DNA of 5,706 bases from Candidatus Bathyarchaeota archaeon (GTDB lineage Archaea; Thermoproteota; Bathyarchaeia; Bathyarchaeales; UBA233). Shown piece after piece: positions 1 to 4,780 of this stretch. Location: contig QMXC01000086.1 of assembly GCA_003661945.1 (NCBI GenBank), positions 1 to 5,706 on the forward strand, written 5' to 3'. Both the position numbers and the translations under genes were made by a program. The notes beneath the pieces were generated by a model. The model did no database searches. It was not told the origin of the DNA and saw nothing but the letters and a program-made list of their open reading frames with translations. The first letter of the stretch is position 1; every line of letters begins with the position of its first letter.

Positions 1-949
1 CATCGCTGCAGGCTCCTTTTACCGTTACCAGCCTCTCTAAACCCGCACGTTTCACGTGGCTTCTCAACTCTCGAAGGTCAGGTCCACTTCCGATGATTAT
101 TAAACGGAAACCTAAGTTTCTATCAGCTAGCTTTCTCCAAATTTTAACCAGGTCGAAGACTCCCTTTTCCCTCGAGATTCTTCCAACAAAAACCGCGTCA
201 TACTCCTTCAACTCCGCCGTGCGCCCCCCAAGTTTTTCAAAGCTCGTTCCGTTTCCACTGACAAAAATCTTGGAAGCCGAAACCCCATTTTTTGTTAGGG
301 TTTCAGCCGTAAATCTTGAAACAGCTATACACATGTCGGAGCGTTTAAGAAAAAAGACAATCGTCCTGAAAGCAGCAGCTTTCAGTAAAGCTAAAAACCT
401 CGAATACCCAGCGTTTCGGTAGGTTCTGTAAACCTTGCCAGACGTTACAGCTACACGTGCGTCTTGAACGTCTAAATGATGAACCACAACGCAGAGCGGT
501 TTATGCGAAACCAAATGAACAAAATACGCTACCGCGAGGTTGGGAACCGTGTTGTTTGCTGCCAAAACAACATTGTAGTTCCCCCGCTTAACAATAGAGG
601 CACACGCAAAACAAGCTTGCACCATCCAGAGAACCCACTCAAAATAAAGCCCTAAAAACCCGGATGCTCGGAAAGGGAAAAAACTGTCCAGCTTCAAAGC
701 CTTGCAGTTACGCTGGCTCCGCACAAGCCCGGGACCCGGCTCAACCACAGTAACCGAAACCCCATACTCATCAACCCAGCGCTTCAACACGTTTAGAAAC
801 CGTTTCTCCGCGCCACCTAACCCGGTAAAACGCCGTGAAGGATGGAAAAAAACCGCGAAAACCCGTAACTCCAAAGTTTTATTTCGAGCTTTTCTCGCTA
901 AGAAAGGCTTTGCAGGGTTTCTTCTAAGATTTTCAGGTGAGCCTGACAT
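1..949 (-). CDS. GT4-family glycosyltransferase, C-terminus beyond the window
   Basis: The reverse strand reads open from ATG at 949 to the left edge, giving 316 codons plus one base; the C-terminal part is missing. The protein looks like a GT-B glycosyltransferase that moves a sugar from a nucleotide or lipid-linked donor onto a surface glycan or lipid acceptor. Visible signs are an N-terminal strand with a GLGGAEK loop (residues 43-49), the donor-domain entry VGRISREKG (255-263, with R257 and K262), and the strand LIIIGSGPD (283-291). The E-x7-E motif would lie in the missing part. AGGGAG at 963-958 stands 8 bases before the ATG and supports this start. It gives a 27-residue basic leader before the first Rossmann strand. 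A TTG at 874 would remove that leader but has no ribosome site. The gene overlaps the end of the upstream glycosyltransferase by 52 bases, so the two are probably co-transcribed. The family call is firm; the sugar and acceptor cannot be told. Confidence 0.88.
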   Translation of the reverse strand, partial: MSGSPENLRRNPAKPFLARKARNKTLELRVFAVFFHPSRRFTGLGGAEKRFLNVLKRWVDEYGVSVTVVEPGPGLVRSQRNCKALKLDSFFPFRASGFLGLYFEWVLWMVQACFACASIVKRGNYNVVLAANNTVPNLAVAYFVHLVSHKPLCVVVHHLDVQDARVAVTSGKVYRTYRNAGYSRFLALLKAAAFRTIVFFLKRSDMCIAVSRFTAETLTKNGVSASKIFVSGNGTSFEKLGGRTAELKEYDAVFVGRISREKGVFDLVKIWRKLADRNLGFRLIIIGSGPDLRELRSHVKRAGLERLVTVKGACSD

Positions 950-2100
950 GAAAATTTCTCCCTAACATACTTGTGCATACGAAACCGTCTTTCACTGCTT
1001 TTCATTTCGAAACATTTAATCAGTTTCTCAGCGAAATCCTCAAAAAGGTAGGGCTTAGCTCTGAACCCGGTTTCTCCGTCGACCACGGTTTCGCATGGTC
1101 CTCCACCATCGTTCCAAACCACAGCGGGAGTTCCACAAGCCATAGCTTCGACAGGTCCCAAACCAAAATCCTCCCTCGGCGTTGGATAGGCATAAGCGTC
1201 TGCAAGACAGTAAAATCTAACAAGTTTGTCACGCGGCTGGAAGCCGAGAAACGACAAGTTCTCTTTCACACCTAACCTTTCAGCGAGTTTAACCAGTCTC
1301 CTAACATACTCTCGGCTCTCCCCACTAATCTCCCCAGCAATTGCAACCCTAACCGAAGGAAACTCCTTCTTCAAATAGGGCAACACCTGAACCAGCCACT
1401 CCCACCGCTTTATCGCAACAATTCTCCCCGAAGAAAAAACCAGAGGACCACTCTCAGCCCGTTTCCCGCCGTAAAAACTACCGCTTCGAAAAACAGGTTT
1501 AAAAACTTCTGTATCCACGGGAGGATAGCAGACGGTAAAGTCTACGCCGTAAACCCTTTTCAACCTACGACCAGTAAACCAGCTGTTAACCAGAACACGG
1601 TCCGAACCTGCTACCGCGCAGAAATCTATCTTTTTAACAATGCCTCCAAAAACCCGGCTCAACTGGAAAATAATTCTTCTCGAAGTGTCAAAGCACCATA
1701 GGTTTCTCTCTTCCCTTCCGAGATAGAACATACGCGGCAAAAAATGGATGTAGCTTATGTACCTTTGACCCCTAAGCTTTTTTAGAACATAGCCGATCCA
1801 CGGGGCCGAGCCGTATCCATGGCATACTAAAACGTCGGTTTTCCTGAAAAACTTAGCTGTTAAAGGAGCGAGGGGCAACGAGGCTATTATCCTCAAAGTT
1901 TTACGGTTAGGCACCAGTTTTTCAAGATAACTATGCATGTAGCAGTGAGGGTTTGTCGGCTTCTTCACTTTTTCGTCAACATACGCAAAGTATCCCTCCG
2001 CGTCGTAGCCCTTTTTTCTAAGCATCTGTATCTGGTTGTAGATTACGTTTTCAACTCCTCCCCGCTCGTTTAGATGACTGTAGATTATCGCAACTTTCAA
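898..2100 (-). CDS. GT4-family glycosyltransferase, complete
   Basis: This is a complete GT-B retaining glycosyltransferase of about 400 residues, a usual length for family GT4. From the TTG at 2100 the protein opens MKVAIIYSH, the first Rossmann strand, followed by the acceptor-side loop GGVEN (residues 16-20). The donor domain starts at SSGRIVAIKR (224-232, with R226 and K231, the usual phosphate-contacting pair). The C-terminal signature is EDFGLGPVEAMACG, whose E310 and E318 form the E-x7-E motif, followed by the donor-loop segment NDGGGPCETV. Overall it resembles ALG2/ALG11-like mannosyltransferases, but the substrate is not determined. No membrane segment is evident, so it should act on the cytosolic face of the membrane. 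The start is TTG. GAGG at 2113-2110 is 9 bases from the TTG at 2100, against only 3 from another in-frame TTG at 2106, so 2100 is preferred; 2106 would add two residues. An in-frame TAG lies further upstream. The next glycosyltransferase begins inside its 3' end. Confidence 0.93.
   Translation of the reverse strand: MKVAIIYSHLNERGGVENVIYNQIQMLRKKGYDAEGYFAYVDEKVKKPTNPHCYMHSYLEKLVPNRKTLRIIASLPLAPLTAKFFRKTDVLVCHGYGSAPWIGYVLKKLRGQRYISYIHFLPRMFYLGREERNLWCFDTSRRIIFQLSRVFGGIVKKIDFCAVAGSDRVLVNSWFTGRRLKRVYGVDFTVCYPPVDTEVFKPVFRSGSFYGGKRAESGPLVFSSGRIVAIKRWEWLVQVLPYLKKEFPSVRVAIAGEISGESREYVRRLVKLAERLGVKENLSFLGFQPRDKLVRFYCLADAYAYPTPREDFGLGPVEAMACGTPAVVWNDGGGPCETVVDGETGFRAKPYLFEDFAEKLIKCFEMKSSERRFRMHKYVREKFSCQAHLKILEETLQSLS
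958..963 (-). promoter_or_regulatory. Ribosome binding site for the second glycosyltransferase, inside the first gene
   Basis: The minus strand reads AGGGAG, 8 bases before ATG 949, within the coding sequence of the upstream gene. It supports the ATG start, and so the 52-base overlap and the 27-residue leader, over the TTG at 874, which has no such site. Confidence 0.55.
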
Positions 2101-2108
2101 GGGCAATT

Positions 2109-2113
2109 CCCTC
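2109..2113 (-). promoter_or_regulatory. Ribosome binding site deciding the TTG start of the first glycosyltransferase
   Basis: The minus strand reads GAGGG here. The spacing is 8-9 bases to the TTG at 2100 but only 2-3 to the TTG at 2106. The same 8-base spacing is seen for the second glycosyltransferase and for the zinc-ribbon gene, so 2100 is the likelier start. Confidence 0.55.
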
Positions 2114-2224
2114 TTCGAATGCTGCTTCCTCTGCTACGTGTGTTTTCCGGCAGACGTGTCATGGCTTGGACTCTGCGACGGAGTATTCTTGCCGGTTGTT
2201 AAAAAAATTCTTAACAGTTCTAAA

Positions 2225-2235
2225 TCGGAATCCGA
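2225..2235. repeat. 11-base inverted repeat in the divergent intergenic region
   Basis: TCGGA, one central A, then TCCGA form a perfect 5-bp inverted repeat. It lies between two divergent genes and next to the candidate TATA box, which suits an operator. It is short enough to be chance. Confidence 0.3.
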
Positions 2236-2290
2236 ATAACACTTGCTAAACACTCAAATACCCCATCAACCATCAATAAAATGAACAGTC

Positions 2291-3439
2291 ATGGAAACAA
2301 ACCATGAACAAAAAGAAGCAATCGAACCCCTGCAAATGGAACAACTAAAAACGCTGGTCGAAAAGGAATTCGAGGTAGAAGAAGCACTAATAGAATTCGG
2401 AACAATAACCTTCTATATAAAACTCCACCCAAACTCGAAACAAGCATTTCTCAAACTCGTAAAAGCCCTCGAACCAACAGGATACCTTCCAGTACTAAGA
2501 AAAAAGGATGGAAGACCATTCATCAAATTAATCGTTAAGCCAAAAACAAAACCAAGCAACCCGAAAATTAATCTGGCATTGTTCTTAATAACCATCCTAA
2601 CAACTTTCGTCACTGGCTACATGCTCTCCCTCCCCCTAGCTAAGCAAGGTCTAATGGAAAACCCCCTCGTCGGCGCAGCAGCCTTTTCAGCTGCAATAAT
2701 GGCTATTCTGGGCTCCCATGAAATGGGACACAAACTAGCAGCAAACAAACACGGCATAGAAGCAACACTCCCCTACTTTATTCCGGGTCCTCCCCCAGTG
2801 TTTGGCGTCTTGGGAATAGGAACCTTCGGCGCGGTGATTATGCAAAAGTCCCTTCCACCCAACAAAGACGCCTTATTCGACGTGGGAGCAAGCGGCCCAA
2901 TAATCGGCTTCCTCGTTTCAGTAGCTATGACCATAATAGGATTTTCCCTCTCCTCCTACACTCTTATTCCCGAAAACTCTCCAACCCTTCCCGTTCCTCT
3001 GCTGTTTCTGTTGATGATCAACCTTTTCCCCCCTCCCGGATCAGTTCCCACGCCTAACCCCGGAGAAGTAGTCGCTATCTCTTTGCATCCAATAGCCTTC
3101 GCCGGATGGGTTGGGATGTTTGTTACTATGCTTAACCTGTTACCAGCGGCAATGCTCGACGGCGGCCACATAGTTCGATGTTTCACATCAGAAAGAACAC
3201 GCATTATCCTCTCAGCACTCTCAATAGTTTTCCTAATAGCCACCGGTTTGCTGCCTATGGCTCTGTTCGTTCTTTTTATGTCCATGTACCGGCATCCCGG
3301 ACCCTTGGACGACGTTTCCAAGCTGTCGTGGGGAAGAAAACTCCTCGTCGTCTTTCTGGTTTTCGTGTTCTTTTCATGTCTTTTACTTTACGGCCCAGTT
3401 CTAGACTTGGTTAGGCTGTTGATGAGGCTTTTCGGCTAA
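2291..3439 (+). CDS. Site-2 protease family intramembrane zinc metalloprotease (M50)
   Basis: A complete 382-residue membrane protease of the S2P/M50 family, most like the archaeal and plastid EGY1-type branch. Such enzymes cut membrane-spanning substrates within the bilayer, often to release a regulator. Residues 1-92 form a soluble domain rich in charged residues. Hydrophobic segments follow at about 94-115, 127-142, 200-220, 234-247, 263-288, 304-330 and 351-370. The zinc site is visible: HEMGH at 143-147 gives two histidines and the catalytic Glu144, and LDGGH at 289-293 supplies the third ligand, Asp290. Also typical of this branch are the proline-rich FIPGPPPVFG stretch, GTFGAVI (177-183) and LFDVGASGP (195-203). 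ATG 2291 is the first start in frame and gives the full N-terminal domain; no ribosome site precedes it, so a short or absent leader is likely. The substrate is unknown. It faces away from the glycosyltransferases and its 3' neighbour has its own promoter. Confidence 0.93.
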   Translation: METNHEQKEAIEPLQMEQLKTLVEKEFEVEEALIEFGTITFYIKLHPNSKQAFLKLVKALEPTGYLPVLRKKDGRPFIKLIVKPKTKPSNPKINLALFLITILTTFVTGYMLSLPLAKQGLMENPLVGAAAFSAAIMAILGSHEMGHKLAANKHGIEATLPYFIPGPPPVFGVLGIGTFGAVIMQKSLPPNKDALFDVGASGPIIGFLVSVAMTIIGFSLSSYTLIPENSPTLPVPLLFLLMINLFPPPGSVPTPNPGEVVAISLHPIAFAGWVGMFVTMLNLLPAAMLDGGHIVRCFTSERTRIILSALSIVFLIATGLLPMALFVLFMSMYRHPGPLDDVSKLSWGRKLLVVFLVFVFFSCLLLYGPVLDLVRLLMRLFG

Positions 3440-3443
3440 AACT

Positions 3444-3476
3444 TTTCTGTATTTGTGTTGTTCTTGTAGACAGAAA
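3444..3476. repeat. 7-bp inverted repeat between protease and small membrane protein genes
   Basis: TTTCTGT (3444-3450) and ACAGAAA (3470-3476) are perfect inverted copies 19 bases apart. They begin five bases after the protease stop codon and end 14 bases before the TATA box of the next gene. The arms are AT-rich and no T-run follows closely, so a hairpin terminator is unlikely. A two-half-site binding site for a regulator is possible. Confidence 0.35.
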
Positions 3477-3490
3477 TGTTTATCTTACTT

Positions 3491-3500
3491 TATTATATAA
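3491..3500 (+). promoter_or_regulatory. TATA box of the small membrane protein gene
   Basis: TATTATATAA is a close match to an archaeal TATA box. At the usual distance of about 26 bases the transcript would begin near 3522, leaving a leader of about 20 bases. That leader contains GGGAG at 3534-3538, five bases before ATG 3544, so promoter, leader and ribosome site fit together. Confidence 0.65.
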
Positions 3501-3543
3501 TGCGAAATCAGATAGAATAACGGATAGAACAGCGGGAGAGAAA

Positions 3544-3768
3544 ATGAGGCACATCCTTATATTCACGGTTTTTTTCTTTACCTTCATGTGCGCGTCTATC
3601 CTGATATCCACTCCAATTTTCCCCGGAAGCCTATTTACAAACCTGTTTTCCAATAGTCAACTAGCAGAGTACTCTCTTTATCTAACTGCGATAATAAACG
3701 GCTTAGCTTACTCCCTCTTGTTTGGATGCGTTTTCGTCTGGGTAAGCAAAAAACTTGTTCAAGACTAG
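3544..3768 (+). CDS. Small protein with two membrane segments, function unknown
   Basis: I do not recognise this 74-residue protein. It has a hydrophobic segment at about 4-24 after a short MRH start, a 20-residue loop with PIFPGSLF and LFSNSQ, and a second hydrophobic segment at about 45-67, ending in the charged tail SKKLVQD. The positive tail suggests both ends face the cytoplasm; this is inference. The first segment could be read as a signal peptide, but no clear cleavage site is seen. The gene is well supported despite its size: it has a strong TATA box at 3491-3500, GGGAG five bases before the ATG, and a stop codon that meets the next gene exactly. It is transcribed apart from the protease upstream and converges on the zinc-ribbon gene, overlapping it by four bases. 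Confidence 0.72.
   Translation: MRHILIFTVFFFTFMCASILISTPIFPGSLFTNLFSNSQLAEYSLYLTAIINGLAYSLLFGCVFVWVSKKLVQD
3748..3753 (-). terminator. Oligo-T tract after the zinc-ribbon gene
   Basis: The minus strand reads TTTTTT twelve bases past the zinc-ribbon stop codon at 3765. It could end that transcript inside the 3' end of the opposing membrane protein gene, mirroring the T-run at 3771-3775. The call rests on the tract alone. Confidence 0.35.
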
Positions 3769-4007
3769 GCTTTTTGTGTGGACAGAAGAAAACCTGTCAA
3801 CCGAATTTTGCTTCCACACTTGTTGCATCGGATAACCAGTTCTTCAAGCTGTTCTCCCTTAACCTTCGTGTCCACAATAACGTAGACTTCCTCAGTTTCG
3901 TCGTCTGGAGAAATAATTACTCCACATTTAGGGCATGGAAACGAGCCGTCTCCGTCAATTTTTGTCAGGTCAATCACGTACGTTTTCGATTCTGACTTTC
4001 TTTTCAT
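3765..4007 (-). CDS. Small zinc-ribbon protein
   Basis: An 80-residue, probably cytosolic protein with two CxxC knuckles: CPKC at 25-28 and CNKC at 61-64, each followed by glycine as in zinc ribbons. Four cysteines could bind one zinc ion. The 32 residues between them are acidic and strand-like (EEVYVIVDTKVKG), and the N-terminus is basic (KRKSESK). Zinc ribbons of this size often bind nucleic acids or proteins as parts of transcription or translation factors; no specific family or partner is recognisable here. The start is ATG 4007, with GAGG at 4019-4016 eight bases upstream. The gene is divergent from the AsnC/Lrp regulator and could be one of its targets. Its stop codon overlaps that of the opposing small membrane protein gene in the shared CTAG at 3765-3768. 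Confidence 0.82.
   Translation of the reverse strand: MKRKSESKTYVIDLTKIDGDGSFPCPKCGVIISPDDETEEVYVIVDTKVKGEQLEELVIRCNKCGSKIRLTGFLLSTQKA
3771..3775 (+). terminator. Oligo-T tract after the small membrane protein gene
   Basis: TTTTT starts three bases after the stop codon at 3766-3768. Archaeal intrinsic termination relies on T-runs in the non-template strand, so this short tract may end the transcript. It lies within the 3' end of the opposing zinc-ribbon gene. Five Ts make it a weak candidate. Confidence 0.35.
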
Positions 4008-4069
4008 TGCGGCTTCCTCTTCATCTCAAGGTTTGACCTCTTGTTAGCTTTTAGTTTTATTAACAATTG

Positions 4070-4084
4070 TGAATTTTAAATTCA
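4070..4084. repeat. 15-base palindrome, candidate operator
   Basis: TGAATTT, a central T, then AAATTCA form a perfect 7-bp inverted repeat. It lies just upstream of the zinc-ribbon TATA candidate (4054-4064), where archaeal AsnC/Lrp activators are known to bind, and directly abuts the smaller palindrome ACAATTGT (4063-4070). AT-rich sequence makes chance palindromes commoner, so this is a candidate only. Confidence 0.42.
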
Positions 4085-4155
4085 TATTGCTGATTTACCC
4101 TCTAATCTGCCCTAAAGTTTTAAGCGTGCCACAAGAAATCTAGAAGCCCTACGTG

Positions 4156-4163
4156 CTATAAAT
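4156..4163 (+). promoter_or_regulatory. Candidate upstream TATA box of the AsnC/Lrp gene
   Basis: CTATAAAT matches the archaeal TATA consensus well. A transcript from it would start near 4185 with a leader of about 50 bases that would pass through the inverted repeat at 4194-4210. It is an alternative to the closer box at 4206-4212. Confidence 0.4.
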
Positions 4164-4193
4164 TTTTTCTGAAAAACTTTTGAAATCTTTCCA

Positions 4194-4210
4194 AAAAACA
4201 TAAGGTTTTT
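4194..4210. repeat. Inverted repeat overlapping the AsnC/Lrp promoter
   Basis: AAAAAC (4194-4199) and GTTTTT (4205-4210) are perfect inverted copies around the 5-base spacer ATAAG. The right arm runs into the TATA candidate TTTTTAT (4206-4212). A protein bound here would block the basal factors, which fits the autorepression common in the AsnC/Lrp family. Confidence 0.42.
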
Positions 4211-4212
4211 AT
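4206..4212 (+). promoter_or_regulatory. TATA box for a leaderless AsnC/Lrp transcript
   Basis: TTTTTAT is centred about 29 bases before ATG 4238, which puts transcription start within a few bases of the start codon. No Shine-Dalgarno site is present between them, as expected for a leaderless mRNA. Confidence 0.45.
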
Positions 4213-4237
4213 CGTAGATAATGTAAGATTTTCAATT

Positions 4238-4738
4238 ATGAAGCCGAAGCTCGATGGAAAAGACGTTCAGATATTATCTCTGCTGCAGAAAAACTGTAAA
4301 CTTACAGTAAAGGAAATTGCCCGAAAAGTCGGGTCGCCAATTACAACGGTTTTTGCAAAAATAAAGCGGATGGAACAACTCGGAATCATCAAGGAATACC
4401 GCGCGGTTCTGGATCATAAAAAACTCAGAAGGGGGGCAACCGCCTTCATACTAGCCTCTTTTTCTTACGAAACCCAAAATCAATCGTCTCTCTCGCAAAG
4501 GGAAATCGCGAAACAAATAACGCGATTCCCCGAGGTTCAGGAAGTTCACATAATCGCTGGAGACTGGGATATTCTTGTAAAGGTCAAGGAGAAGGACATA
4601 GCGGCAATAGGAAAATTCGTAATTGACAAGCTGAGAACAATAAAAGGAATCGAAAAAACCCTGACATGCATGGTGTTCGAAACTCAGAAGGAAACAACCG
4701 AAATCCCCGTGCAAAACCTTTTTCTAAACAAAGAGTAA
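4238..4738 (+). CDS. AsnC/Lrp family transcriptional regulator
   Basis: A complete 166-residue regulator, near the family's usual 150-165. The N-terminal winged helix-turn-helix covers about residues 5-55, with LTVKEIARKVG as the positioning helix and PITTVFAKIKRMEQLGII as the recognition helix and wing. The C-terminal RAM ligand-binding and oligomerisation domain (about 66-150) has the family's Gly-Asp-aromatic-Asp turn in AGDWDILVKV (107-116). Such proteins form dimers to octamers and bind amino acids or related metabolites; the ligand here is not known. No ribosome site precedes the ATG, while a TATA-like box about 29 bases upstream suggests a leaderless message. An inverted repeat overlapping that box suggests self-repression. 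Plausible targets are its own gene, the divergent zinc-ribbon gene and the geranylgeranyl reductase-family gene 42 bases downstream. Confidence 0.93.
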   Translation: MKPKLDGKDVQILSLLQKNCKLTVKEIARKVGSPITTVFAKIKRMEQLGIIKEYRAVLDHKKLRRGATAFILASFSYETQNQSSLSQREIAKQITRFPEVQEVHIIAGDWDILVKVKEKDIAAIGKFVIDKLRTIKGIEKTLTCMVFETQKETTEIPVQNLFLNKE

Positions 4739-4780
4739 ACTAGTCTCCGAATAGAAGAGAAGACGTGGAGACACACCGCC

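Larger units (their letters stand above)
2107..2290. promoter_or_regulatory. Divergent intergenic region between glycosyltransferases and protease
   Basis: This 184-base gap must hold the promoters of the minus-strand glycosyltransferase unit and the plus-strand protease. The most AT-rich part is 2198-2215, where GTTAA and TTAAC flank an A/T-rich core. Read on the minus strand it is a candidate TATA box that would give a transcript leader of about 80 bases with a ribosome site near its end. An 11-base inverted repeat, TCGGA-A-TCCGA, lies at 2225-2235 and could bind a regulator. For the protease no clear TATA box stands about 26 bases before ATG 2291, and no Shine-Dalgarno site is seen, so its promoter is uncertain. 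The part nearest the glycosyltransferase (2119-2200) is GC-richer and shows nothing recognisable. Confidence 0.4.
4008..4237. promoter_or_regulatory. Divergent regulatory region between zinc-ribbon and AsnC/Lrp genes
   Basis: This 230-base AT-rich gap has no coding signal and holds two divergent promoters. For the zinc-ribbon gene, GTTAATAAAAC on the minus strand (4064-4054) is a TATA candidate giving a start near 4033 and a leader of about 25 bases. For the regulator there are two candidates, around 4156-4163 and 4206-4212. Palindromes stand at 4063-4070, 4070-4084 and 4194-4210, close to these boxes. The middle part (4085-4150) shows nothing I can name. Confidence 0.5.

Noticed and set aside
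93..422. Plus-strand open frame of 109 codons opposite the partial glycosyltransferase
   Set aside because: It lies fully antisense to a frame with clear GT4 motifs, and its product is Ser/Thr/Phe-rich with no recognisable domain. The low stop frequency follows from the base skew of this strand.
2136..2159. Direct repeat of ACGTGT 18 bases apart
   Set aside because: Six bases in a GC-richer stretch are expected by chance, and the copies lie nowhere near a candidate TATA box.
2119..2202. 27-codon plus-strand mini-gene in the divergent intergenic region
   Set aside because: It starts at ATG 2119 and ends at TAA 2200-2202, but has no ribosome site or promoter, and its Arg/Leu-rich product has no features. 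Chance is the simpler view.
2956..3321. Minus-strand open frame of 121 codons inside the protease gene
   Set aside because: It is antisense to the conserved S2P core, including the LDGGH motif, and its product shows no domain.
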